27,060 nt of DNA from an uncultured Collinsella sp. (GTDB taxonomy: Bacteria; Actinomycetota; Coriobacteriia; Coriobacteriales; Coriobacteriaceae), in the NCBI GenBank assembly GCA_900549135.1, contig URNI01000014.1, positions 1 to 27,060 of the forward strand. The letters are read 5' to 3'. A program made the position numbers and the translations under genes. Below are positions 14,712 to 21,611 of this stretch, in pieces. Within the stretch, counting starts at the first letter, position 1. Every line of letters starts with the position of its first letter. The notes beneath the pieces are model-generated. The model was not told the DNA's origin, made no database searches, and saw only the letters and a list, made by a program, of their open reading frames with translations.

Positions 14712-15791
14712 CTACTCCCCGTGATGGTGGCCACAGCAGCACTCGTGGCCATCATCATGGCCGTGGCCGCCGCAGCACTCGTGATCCTCGCCATGGTGGT
14801 GGCCACAACCGCACTCGTGATCGTCGCCGTGCTCGCCGCAACCGCAGCCGTCCTCGTGAGCACCGTGCTCTTCGGGACGATACTGCGACCAGTCCAGACC
14901 GGCGGCGATGGCGTCGGCCTCCTCCTTGTAGAGGACCGTGATGGCCTGGGTGCCCAGCTTGGCGCCACCGATGGCGTCGAGCATGTCGTAGAGCGTAAAG
15001 GCGACGTCGGCGCCGGGCAGCGCGAGCTCGCGGTCATCGGCGTAGGCGAGCGCCAGGCGCAGGTCCTTGATGAAGTGCTCGACCATAAAGCCGGGCTTGT
15101 AGTCGCCGTCGAGCGCCTTGGGCGCCAGGCTCTCCATGGCGCCGGACTTACCGGTGCCGCCCAGGATCATCTGGCGGGTCTTCTCCAGGTCAAGGCCGCT
15201 CAGCTCGGCAAATGCCATGGCGTCTGCCATGCCGACCATGCAGGCGCCCAGCGACACCTGGTTGGCGAGCTTGGCAGCCTGGCCCTTGCCGGCGCCGTCG
15301 AAGCAGCAGATGGTTGCCGCAAAGGTGGAAAGGATGTCGCGGACCGGGGCAATGTCGTTCTCGGTAGCGCCCACGATAGCCGTGAGCGTGCCGGCGATAG
15401 CTCCCGACTCGCCGCCGGTGACGGGGCAGTCAAACGCCATGCGGCCGGAAACCTGGGCGGCCTCGGCAATGTCGCGCGCCAGCTCGGGCGAGCTCGTGGT
15501 GAGGTCGATCAGGACCGCGCCGGGCTTAGTGCACGCGAGCAGGCCGTCGCCCGCCAGGTAGAGCTCCTCGACCTCGGAGGGATAGCCCACCATGGTAAAG
15601 ACAACGTCGGCGTTCGCCGCGGCATCTGCCGGCGTATCAGCCCAGACGGCGCCGCGCTCAACGAGCGCTGCAGCCTTGGACTTGGTGCGGTTGTTGACCG
15701 TGACGGGATAGCCAGCATCCAGGATGTGACCGGCGATGGGGGCACCCATGATTCCGGTGCCGATAAATGCGACGGAGAGCTTGTTTGCCAT
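14712..15791 (-). CDS. Beta-hydroxyacid dehydrogenase with a His/Cys-rich metal-binding tail
   Basis: Residues 1-300 form a complete 3-hydroxyisobutyrate / tartronate-semialdehyde reductase-type enzyme. The dinucleotide motif GTGIMG is at 11-16, the substrate motif DCPVTGGESG at 121-130, and the catalytic Lys174 is in GKGQAAKLANQ. Family members use NAD(P)H to interconvert beta-hydroxyacids and semialdehydes in the cytoplasm; the exact substrate is unknown. Residues 307-359 are an added tail with 14 His and 9 Cys, built from three imperfect copies of a unit like DHECGCGHHHGE. No such tail is part of the known family fold. It should bind Ni, Zn, Co or Cu. The gene starts the operon that ends in icd. 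ATG at 15791 follows AAGGAAAGG. Confidence 0.85.
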   Translation of the reverse strand: MANKLSVAFIGTGIMGAPIAGHILDAGYPVTVNNRTKSKAAALVERGAVWADTPADAAANADVVFTMVGYPSEVEELYLAGDGLLACTKPGAVLIDLTTSSPELARDIAEAAQVSGRMAFDCPVTGGESGAIAGTLTAIVGATENDIAPVRDILSTFAATICCFDGAGKGQAAKLANQVSLGACMVGMADAMAFAELSGLDLEKTRQMILGGTGKSGAMESLAPKALDGDYKPGFMVEHFIKDLRLALAYADDRELALPGADVAFTLYDMLDAIGGAKLGTQAITVLYKEEADAIAAGLDWSQYRPEEHGAHEDGCGCGEHGDDHECGCGHHHGEDHECCGGHGHDDGHECCCGHHHGE

Positions 15792-15889
15792 GAAACCTTT
15801 CCTTTTGGGTTGGGTGTTGTTACCAGGTTGAATACTCGATGCCAGCGTTTGGGCAGTGAGCCGGGATCGATTACGGCCGCGTTACTTGC

Positions 15890-16843
15890 CTACTGACCGC
15901 GCACGCGACGGGCGATGCGGTCGGAAAGCGACGCCTTGTCGGCGCGGTTCTTACCCCAAAACGCGCAGGCCACCATACCAGGGCCCACGTGCGAGCCAAT
16001 GGTGGGACCCACGGAGCTGCGAATGATCGTGACGTCGGCGCAACCCTCCTCCTTGCGGATGGCAGCTTCGAGCCAGTCGCCGTCCTTCTCGGCATCGGCC
16101 GTCATGATGGCGATGGGCATGGTGCGGTCGGGCACGTAGTTCTCGCGGAACGACTTGAGGATGGACTTGAGTGCCTTCTTGCGGCCGCGGTTGACGCCGA
16201 TCAGCGACAGCGAGCCGGCAAGGTCGTAGGAGAGCTCGGGCTTGACATCGAGCTTTGCCGTGAGCTGCGCCGCCGCGGGCGGAATGCGGCCGCCAGCAGC
16301 CAGTGCGTCGAAGCTCTCGAGGGTAAAGTAGCCGTGCACGTAGGTCTTTGCCTCGTTTGCCCAATCGACCAGCTGCTTGGCGGTCAGTCCCGCCGAACGC
16401 TGGCGCACGGCCTCGAGCGCCAAGAGCGCGCCGGTCGCGCAGGGCAGAGCGTTGTCGACCACGTACAGCTCAAAATCGGGATACTCGGCGCGCACGGCGT
16501 CCGCCGCCTGGCACGCGGAGTTGTAGCTCGACGACAGCGCCGAGGTAAAGCACAGGTAGACCGTGGGCGCGCCCTCTTTGGCGCACTCGGTAAAAAACTC
16601 GATATAGCGACCGAGCGACACAGCCGAGGTGGACACGCGGGCACCGGCGCGCATGCGGTCGTAGAACTCCTTAGGGCTCATGCTCGACCAGATGTCGTCC
16701 GTGCGCTCCTCGCCATCGATAATGAAGGGGAAACCCAGGATATCGACATCGAGGTTCGCGGCGACCTCGGGGCTAAAGTCGCAGCAGGTATCGACGACGA
16801 TGCGGCAACGGTCCGAATGACCGGCGGATGCGGCCTTGTCCAT
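15890..16843 (-). CDS. DegV-family fatty-acid-binding protein
   Basis: The 317-residue protein shows the DegV pattern. An N-terminal IVVDTCCDFSPEV, the segment AGARVSTSAVSLGRYIEFF near residue 67, LCFTSALSSSYNSA (binding the fatty-acid carboxylate by family analogy) near residue 97, LESFDALAAGGRI near 176 and a C-terminal SVGPTIGSHVGPGMV are all present. DegV/FakB proteins hold a fatty acid for phosphorylation by FakA kinase in phospholipid synthesis; no fakA is in this window. The ATG at 16843 follows AAGGAG by eight bases; a TTG codon just before it is a worse start. It lies 20 bases after the hpf terminator, so transcription may come by read-through. Confidence 0.88.
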   Translation of the reverse strand: MDKAASAGHSDRCRIVVDTCCDFSPEVAANLDVDILGFPFIIDGEERTDDIWSSMSPKEFYDRMRAGARVSTSAVSLGRYIEFFTECAKEGAPTVYLCFTSALSSSYNSACQAADAVRAEYPDFELYVVDNALPCATGALLALEAVRQRSAGLTAKQLVDWANEAKTYVHGYFTLESFDALAAGGRIPPAAAQLTAKLDVKPELSYDLAGSLSLIGVNRGRKKALKSILKSFRENYVPDRTMPIAIMTADAEKDGDWLEAAIRKEEGCADVTIIRSSVGPTIGSHVGPGMVACAFWGKNRADKASLSDRIARRVRGQ

Positions 16844-16861
16844 CAAAGCGACTCCTTACGT

Positions 16862-16893
16862 AAAAAGGCGGCCACCCGCATGGGATGGCCGCC
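16862..16893 (-). terminator. Rho-independent terminator after hpf
   Basis: On the minus strand an 11-bp GC stem with one bulged T and the four-base loop ATGC is followed by TTTTTA. It lies 30 bases past the hpf stop. Confidence 0.85.
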
Positions 16894-16922
16894 AACCGTT
16901 AACTCATGCAAGTTAACGTATT

Positions 16923-17507
16923 TTACTCGTCAAGTGTTTCGATGCGGGGCTTGATGATGCCATATCCACCATTCTTACGGTGATACACCACATTGATGAG
17001 ACCGGTCGTCGCGTTCTCGAACACGTAGAAGTCGTGACCCAGCAGATCGGTCTGCACCAGCGCCTGCTCCTCAGTCATCGGGGTGACGTCGATAACCTTC
17101 TCGCGGACGAGCAGGTCGTCCTCTTCCTCGGGCAGCAGCAGGTCGGCCAGATCCTCGACGCGCTCGACCGGTGCGACATCCGCTGCGCTGGCACCGCCCT
17201 GGCGGTTGTCCACAACCTTGGTCTTGAACTTGCGCAGCTGGCGGGTGACCTTATCGGCGGAGAGGTCGATGGCGGCGTACATATCTGCGCCATGCTCGGC
17301 AACGCGAATCACCGAACCGCGGACGCGAACCGTAACCTCGACGATTGCCGGGTTGGGGTTCGAGGGGTTCTTCTCATAGCGAAGTACAACGTCGACTGTC
17401 ATGGGCTCGATATCGAAAACCTTGAGCGCCTCGCCGATCTTTTCATCCACATGCGCACGCAGAGCATCGGTTACCGTCGTCTTGCGTCCAGAAACCTTGA
17501 TATCCAT
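16923..17507 (-). CDS. hpf: Long-form ribosome hibernation promoting factor
   Basis: The 194-residue protein has the N-terminal S30AE domain (MDIKVSGRKTTVTDALRAHV through KFKTKVVDN, residues about 1-108), an acidic linker, and the C-terminal dimerisation domain (VIDVTPMTEEQALVQ through GYGIIKPRIE). This two-domain form joins 70S ribosomes into inactive 100S dimers in stationary phase. The ATG at 17507 is chosen because it begins the S30AE fold and follows GGAG; the frame continues upstream for 20 codons with no domain character. An 8-bp hairpin and about 215 bases of leader lie upstream. Its position after comF and a structured RNA recalls comFC-raiA neighbourhoods in Firmicutes. Confidence 0.93.
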   Translation of the reverse strand: MDIKVSGRKTTVTDALRAHVDEKIGEALKVFDIEPMTVDVVLRYEKNPSNPNPAIVEVTVRVRGSVIRVAEHGADMYAAIDLSADKVTRQLRKFKTKVVDNRQGGASAADVAPVERVEDLADLLLPEEEDDLLVREKVIDVTPMTEEQALVQTDLLGHDFYVFENATTGLINVVYHRKNGGYGIIKPRIETLDE

Positions 17508-17628
17508 ACGTGGCTCCAATCTGCCTCGGGGACTTACTGTACTGGCTATGTACCCATTGCCGTGCATTTAATCACGCGGATTCCTAAAGACCCGAATAAC
17601 GATTGCTTGATACCGCATACCGAAGTCT

Positions 17629-17652
17629 CGCACTTTTCTGTGGCAAAGTGCG
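17629..17652. repeat. Hairpin in the hpf leader
   Basis: CGCACTTT and AAAGTGCG form a perfect 8-bp inverted repeat around an eight-base loop. It lies about 120 bases upstream of the hpf start, between the lipoprotein terminator and the gene. There is no T-run. It may be an operator or leader structure. Confidence 0.45.
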
Positions 17653-17723
17653 CTATAGGGGGGCCGACGGCTTTGTATTTGGTCCCGAAAATTGGCTTTG
17701 ACCTGCTGGTTTTATTGGGATGA

Positions 17724-17757
17724 AAAAGCCGGGCTCCCCCATCGGGGAAGCCCGGCA
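17724..17757 (-). terminator. Rho-independent terminator after the lipoprotein gene
   Basis: A 13-bp GC-rich stem with one G-T pair and a three-base loop is followed on the minus strand by TTTTTCATC. It lies 65 bases past the lipoprotein stop and separates it from hpf. Confidence 0.88.
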
Positions 17758-17822
17758 GTGCGTGTTGAAACCGTGAAGAGGTGTCCTTTCCAACGTATAG
17801 GAGACACCACCCCTAGCAATAA

Positions 17823-18830
17823 CTAGCTATTGAGTTTGTTAATGTCGTCGTCGGTGATGGCGCCTTCCTGGCTGGACGATTTGTCCTCGGAGGATGCGGT
17901 CTCATTGTTGGAATCGGAGGACTCGCTGCCGGAGGACGTGGTCTCACCGGACTCAGAGTCGCCCGGCTGCACGTTAGCGCCCGAAACCGTCTTAGTGGTG
18001 AGGTCGTAGGGCATCGTGCCATACCAGACAGAGTGGACCGCCTCGAGCGTGCCGTCGGCCGTAATACCGTCGAGGGCATCGCTCACGGCACGGCACAGTT
18101 CGTCATTGGACGAGAGGCCCACAACACCAAGCGTCGAGGGTGCCTCGAGCGCACCGACATAGGAGACCTCGCTCATCAGGCGTGCAAGGTAGCCGCCGGC
18201 CGTGGAGTCGCAGATCACATAGTCGACCTCGCCGGACTCGAGCGCCTCAAAGCACTCGTTGATGTTGGAGTAGGTCTTTTGGTTGGCGGTGATGCTCTGC
18301 TTAGCAAGCGCCTCCTGCGAGGCCGAGGACATCTGGACACCCAGAGTAGACGTGTTAAGGGTATCGGTGGAAACGCTTAACGACCCACCATCGCTGGTTT
18401 TACCGAACACGGAAGTGGCATCGTACAGGCAGGTGCCGAGCGAGCTAACGTCCCCGTCCGTGGAGTTGATCTTGCCGATAAAGATATCGGCCTTTTTGTC
18501 GCCGAGCGCGGAACCTGCCGAGGACGCATCGACAAAGGCGACCTTAAGGCCCATGCGGCTTGCGAGGGCGCGGGCGGCGTCAACCGCATACCCCGTGAGC
18601 TCGCCGTCGGCGTCCTGCATGGCCTGCGGCGCATCGGAAGTATCGAGGGCGACCGTCAGGGTTCCGGGAGTGACCAGGGCATCGTCCGACACCGCCGGCG
18701 TGACGGTCTCGTACTCGATCTGGTCGATCGTGGGAGTCGTGAACGTAGACAGCGGGTTGAACGCGCATCCGCTCAGGCCCAAAACGGCGATGACCGCTGC
18801 GGTCCCAGCACCTAACCGAGCCGCGTGCAT
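17823..18830 (-). CDS. Solute-binding-like lipoprotein (family 3, amino-acid type)
   Basis: The 335-residue protein starts with a lipoprotein signal ending in LGLSGC (Cys22), so it should be lipid-anchored outside the membrane. The next 260 residues match family-3 solute-binding proteins: GTLTVALDTSDAPQAM, a DAARALASRMGLKVAFVDASS lobe, LGVQMSSASQEAL, and DYVICDSTAGGYLA. The last 50 residues are a Ser/Glu/Asp-rich low-complexity tail. No ABC permease or ATPase gene is adjacent, so it may be an orphan receptor. The start is uncertain: the ATG at 18830 follows GAGGGG by seven bases, while an ATG at 18848 is a possible alternative. The longer open frame upstream overlaps a structured RNA and is not believed. 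Confidence 0.78.
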   Translation of the reverse strand: MHAARLGAGTAAVIAVLGLSGCAFNPLSTFTTPTIDQIEYETVTPAVSDDALVTPGTLTVALDTSDAPQAMQDADGELTGYAVDAARALASRMGLKVAFVDASSAGSALGDKKADIFIGKINSTDGDVSSLGTCLYDATSVFGKTSDGGSLSVSTDTLNTSTLGVQMSSASQEALAKQSITANQKTYSNINECFEALESGEVDYVICDSTAGGYLARLMSEVSYVGALEAPSTLGVVGLSSNDELCRAVSDALDGITADGTLEAVHSVWYGTMPYDLTTKTVSGANVQPGDSESGETTSSGSESSDSNNETASSEDKSSSQEGAITDDDINKLNS

Positions 18831-18857
18831 CAAGCTGCCCCTCACCATGTCCACTAC

Positions 18858-19172
18858 CCTGCCTTCTGTGTCGTATACAATCCGTGCGTTGCGCGGAATA
18901 TCAGGTTGTTCCCACCAGCTGACCTGGTATTTGACCCCACACTTGCGCACCGGGGTGTTTGCTCGGGAGGCCGCAGCCACCTTCACGACTGGCCCGCTCG
19001 CCCGCGAGGCGGTATTGCCCCAAAGAAAGTAGAACGGACGGTGCGGCTTACATCTAGGACGCGCCATGATCGCGCCGCGCGCACGCGGTCGCTTACGTGG
19101 ATCCCTTTGACCGCGTCTGTCTTGGACTAGGACGGGCATTTCGTCCGTCCGCAACCACAGCCTGGCAGGAAC
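18858..19172 (-). ncRNA. Probable large structured RNA between comF and hpf/raiA (raiA-motif RNA candidate)
   Basis: A transcript starting near 19172 from the TATAAT at 19180-19185 would have ends that pair. CCTGCC (19169-19164) pairs with GGCAGG (18863-18858), CTGTG (19160-19156) with CACAG (18870-18866), and GTTGCG (19155-19150) with CGCAAC (18893-18888). Inside are a GGACGG/CCGTCC hairpin near the 5' end, an ACGCGGTC/GACCGCGT hairpin and, near the 3' end, AATACCAGGT/ACCTGATATT (one mismatch) competing with ACCAG/CTGGT. About 315 bases of closed, multi-branched structure right after a promoter suggest a functional RNA. Its place between comF and hpf/raiA recalls the raiA-motif RNA of Firmicutes and Actinobacteria, but I cannot confirm that consensus from memory. 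A riboswitch-like leader of the lipoprotein gene is the alternative. Confidence 0.55.
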
Positions 19173-19179
19173 GTAGCGC

Positions 19180-19208
19180 ATTATAGCTAAGTTCAAGCTA
19201 AAGTTTAA
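19180..19208 (-). promoter_or_regulatory. Promoter of the structured RNA / lipoprotein transcript
   Basis: On the minus strand a perfect TATAAT (19185-19180) is preceded by TTAAAC (19208-19203) at exactly 17 bp. The -35 is weak. The expected start, near 19172, falls three bases before the first base pair of the RNA's closing helix. Confidence 0.6.
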
Positions 19209-19280
19209 GGTTAGGGGCGTCATTCGCATCGCGAGTACAGATTTCGCAGGTCGGAGCGGGCTATTCGTGCCCCCATGAAG

Positions 19281-19328
19281 CCCGGAGCTCCCCCACGGGG
19301 AGCTCCGGGGCACCCGTCTCAGGGTGCC
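19281..19328. repeat. Two adjoining perfect GC hairpins
   Basis: A 13-bp stem with a three-base loop (19281-19309) abuts a 7-bp stem GGCACCC/GGGTGCC with a six-base loop (19309-19328). Neither has a T-run on either strand. They sit between the MITE-like element and the RNA promoter and could end transcription coming from comF, or mark a recombination boundary. Confidence 0.55.
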
Positions 19329-19329
19329 G

Positions 19330-19546
19330 TGTGCAAAAAACGGCAAATATGAGTACTGTTACCAATTTAGTAGCAGCGTATTACCGCCTCACGAGCCCTT
19401 TTTGAGTTCCGCACAGCCTGCTTGGCGCCAAGATATTCCACATTCGTTTATTATCTCTTCGCTGAATCCAGATTTTCGGCCCAAGTTTCTTTGTTTTTGC
19501 TGTCACTAATCTAGTAACAGTACTCATATTTGCCGTTTTTTGCACA
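19330..19546. mobile_element. MITE-like element with perfect 33-bp terminal inverted repeats
   Basis: Bases 19330-19362 and 19514-19546 are exact inverted copies over 33 bases; the pairing continues imperfectly to about 47 bases (TTAGTaGC against TTAGTgAC). The arms begin TGTGCAAAAAACGG. The 151-base centre is AT-rich compared with its surroundings and has no credible gene. The total size of 217 bp, the long terminal repeats and the lack of a transposase fit a miniature inverted-repeat transposable element. I see no clear target-site duplication. It lies just downstream of the PD-(D/E)XK-like gene. A transcribed copy would fold into one long hairpin. Confidence 0.7.
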
Positions 19547-19581
19547 GAGCATATAAACAGACCCCCTATAAAGCCATAGTT

Positions 19582-20691
19582 TTACGCTGGCTTGAGCCCA
19601 AAGCACGCTCGGAGCGTATTCAGCAGAGCATCTTGCCTCTTTCGACGAGCCTCTACGCGATTCTGATATCGCTTACCCATACGCTGGTGGATGCGCCATG
19701 CGAGCGCTTCCATCGCTTCCATGTCGCGGAGCATTTCGTTGTTGACCGTCGCGACCTCGATTCCCATAGTAATCAAGCCCGTGTTGCGCTTTTCATCATG
19801 GATACGTCCCCTCCGAGAGGAATGGCCCAGCTCACCGTTGTATTCCAGGTCAAACCGGGCTGTTTCCTGATACGCATCGCAAACTGCATGCGGCATCCCC
19901 GAGATTGCCTGCGCGCGGTCATCGAACTCGATCTTGTAGTCGGTCTTAAAGGGACCGCAGGCAAATCCGCCATAGGAAAACGGAAGCGAAAACAGAGCGA
20001 GCATGATGCACTCCATGGGCGAGCGCAGGTTTTCTGACAAGTAGGGACACAGACGCTGCAGTTGTTTGGCCGCATTCCCCTTGCATACCGCGAGGTAATC
20101 TGCCAGACGATCGGGCGTCAGCACCGGCTCAACCTCAAAGTAGCCCACGTCTGCTGGCTGGTCCTTGTCCTTTGCAAGTTTATTCGTAACGGGCGAGGTG
20201 TAGGGAGGCAGATACTTCCCGCGGTCACTCAGTGAAATCTTAGAGCACAGCTCCTGGGCCAGGGCAAATGCCTGGATGCAGCCGACTTCGCGCGCGACGG
20301 CTACGCAAAGGGCCTCGGGAGATAGACTGTACACCCCCGGTTCCACCTCTAGAATCGAGCCGGCGGGCAACTCGGAGCATACGGACCAGCTCACGCCAAG
20401 AATACGGCGGCGCTGCGCTGCAGACCCTACCAGCAAGCACAAATCCTCTTGCACCTCGCCGCTTGCGGCCCCAATCCGCACCAAATCGGGAAGATAGATG
20501 TCCTCGGTCGAGGGCGACGACGTGCGCAGCACACGGCGCTCTTCATCGGGATCGAGGTCCCTCCAGCTGATGTAACCCATTTGTCGGCGCTCGGCGCGCA
20601 TCATGCGCAGCGCCGAGGCACCGGTCAGGATTACGGAAGCAGCCAGCTGCTCGCTTGCAGGCTTGCCACGCTGCCCGATCTTTATTGCCAT
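19582..20691 (-). CDS. PD-(D/E)XK-like protein of a coriobacterial family
   Basis: The 369-residue protein appears to belong to a family I associate with Coriobacteriia genomes. The middle shows an AbiEi-like pattern, GVYSLSPEALCVAVAREVG then ALAQELCS (residues 119-150). RSPMECIMLALFSLPFSYGG (223-242) is a second block. The C-terminal domain has a DUF559/Vsr-like nuclease pattern: Asp281 and Glu283 in FDLEYNG, His290, Asp299 and Arg302 in HDEKRN, then a GIEVATV strand. This suggests a PD-(D/E)XK fold; activity is not proven, and the canonical E-x-K step is unclear. Defence or toxin-antitoxin roles are possible. The ATG at 20691 follows AGGGG and lies 11 bases after the comF stop, so the two form one transcript. 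Confidence 0.65.
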   Translation of the reverse strand: MAIKIGQRGKPASEQLAASVILTGASALRMMRAERRQMGYISWRDLDPDEERRVLRTSSPSTEDIYLPDLVRIGAASGEVQEDLCLLVGSAAQRRRILGVSWSVCSELPAGSILEVEPGVYSLSPEALCVAVAREVGCIQAFALAQELCSKISLSDRGKYLPPYTSPVTNKLAKDKDQPADVGYFEVEPVLTPDRLADYLAVCKGNAAKQLQRLCPYLSENLRSPMECIMLALFSLPFSYGGFACGPFKTDYKIEFDDRAQAISGMPHAVCDAYQETARFDLEYNGELGHSSRRGRIHDEKRNTGLITMGIEVATVNNEMLRDMEAMEALAWRIHQRMGKRYQNRVEARRKRQDALLNTLRACFGLKPA

Positions 20692-20702
20692 CTGAACCAC
20701 CC

Positions 20703-21509
20703 CTACCAAACGCGTGCGATAGCGAGGCCATCAACGGCCGTGGCACCGGCGCGCTTGAGTTCCGCCGAAGCCGCTGCCATCGTCGCACCCGTGGTGATAA
20801 CGTCGTCGATAAGCAGCAGGCGGCGGCCGTGCACGTCCTCAACCGTCTCGTACATACCTCGGGCACGCTCGCGGCGCTCCTCACGACCGAGTTCGCGCTG
20901 GTCGCCATGCCCGTACTTGACGAGAGCATCGAGCAGAGGAACACCCGACAGCTCGCAAAATGGGCGCGCAATAGCCTCCATATGATCAAAACCACGCCGC
21001 CGAAACGCTGCCGCCGTCGCAGGCACAAACACCACCGCATCCGCACCGGAAAGCACGCCTCCGTAGCGATCGGGAGCTACGACCTGGGCATGCAGGGCGG
21101 TGTCGTAGAGCAGCTCCGCCAGATACGGAGCCAGACGTCGCTCGCCCGCATCCTTGTACGCTTTAATGATGCGCGGCAGCGGATGCGCATAGACGGCGCA
21201 CGCCAGGCAGCGGTCGAGCGCCTCCGCCATTGCCGAAGACGTGCCCTCGACCGAACACTCAGTGCACAGCAAATCCCCAAACGGGGCGCCACATCGGGTG
21301 CAGCTATGACGTGGGTCGATGAGCGTGAGCGCGGCCAGGCAGTCTTGGCAAATAAGCGCACCGGCGCGCTCGCAGCCGGTACATCGTGTTGGCGACAATG
21401 CCTCGAGCGCCTCGTACGTCGCGCGCTCGGCAAACGGTAGCAATTCGTCCGCAAACGGTAGGGCACCGGCACTCTGCAGACGGCTCAATATGTTCAGATG
21501 GCTCTTCAA
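20703..21509 (-). CDS. comF: ComF-family phosphoribosyltransferase-like competence protein
   Basis: The 268-residue protein has the ComF layout. An N-terminal zinc ribbon with four Cys pairs (CTGC, CQDC, CTRC, CTEC; residues 42-86) is followed by a type-I phosphoribosyltransferase fold. The PRPP loop LLLIDDVITTGAT is near residue 230, and VFVPATAAAFRRRGFDHME is upstream of it. ComF is cytoplasmic and needed for DNA uptake in competent bacteria; its exact reaction is unknown. The start is TTG at 21509, seven bases after GGAGGG; no ATG fits. That ribosome-binding site lies in the 3' arm of a 12-bp hairpin. It lies downstream of ricT. Confidence 0.88.
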   Translation of the reverse strand: MKSHLNILSRLQSAGALPFADELLPFAERATYEALEALSPTRCTGCERAGALICQDCLAALTLIDPRHSCTRCGAPFGDLLCTECSVEGTSSAMAEALDRCLACAVYAHPLPRIIKAYKDAGERRLAPYLAELLYDTALHAQVVAPDRYGGVLSGADAVVFVPATAAAFRRRGFDHMEAIARPFCELSGVPLLDALVKYGHGDQRELGREERRERARGMYETVEDVHGRRLLLIDDVITTGATMAAASAELKRAGATAVDGLAIARVW

Positions 21510-21512
21510 GAC

Positions 21513-21548
21513 ACAACCCTCCCTACGCTCGATCGCAGGGAGGGTTGT
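21513..21548 (-). promoter_or_regulatory. 12-bp hairpin enclosing the comF ribosome-binding site
   Basis: The minus strand reads ACAACCCTCCCT, a 12-base loop, then AGGGAGGGTTGT, followed by GTC and the TTG start of comF. The Shine-Dalgarno GGAGGG lies wholly inside the 3' arm, so the folded form would hide it. With no T-run after it, a terminator for ricT is a weaker reading. Confidence 0.6.
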
Positions 21549-21611
21549 TGATTCGGCGCTATGATACCCCGATGCGCTCGGGGCAAGGCAGGTTAAATCC
21601 GCTCGCGGGCG

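Larger units (their letters stand above)
18849..19581. other. Long gene-free region between the lipoprotein and the PD-(D/E)XK-like gene
   Basis: About 730 bases without a convincing protein gene. From right to left on the minus strand it holds a MITE-like inverted-repeat element (19330-19546), two adjacent GC hairpins (19281-19328), a promoter (19180-19208) and a probable structured RNA (18858-19172). Confidence 0.65.

Noticed and set aside
19000..19200. tRNA, tmRNA, SRP RNA or RNase P RNA in the structured region
   Set aside because: No CCA end, T-loop motif, SRP tetraloop motif or RNase P conserved GAGGAAAGUC block is visible.
18831..19346. Long N-terminal extension of the lipoprotein frame (over 170 codons upstream of the chosen start)
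   Set aside because: The translation is rich in Arg/Pro without domain character, would bury the lipoprotein signal internally, and overlaps a strong promoter and the paired RNA structure.
19324..19509. 61-codon open frame inside the MITE-like element
   Set aside because: It begins in the inverted repeat arm without a ribosome-binding site, and its composition looks like translated non-coding DNA.
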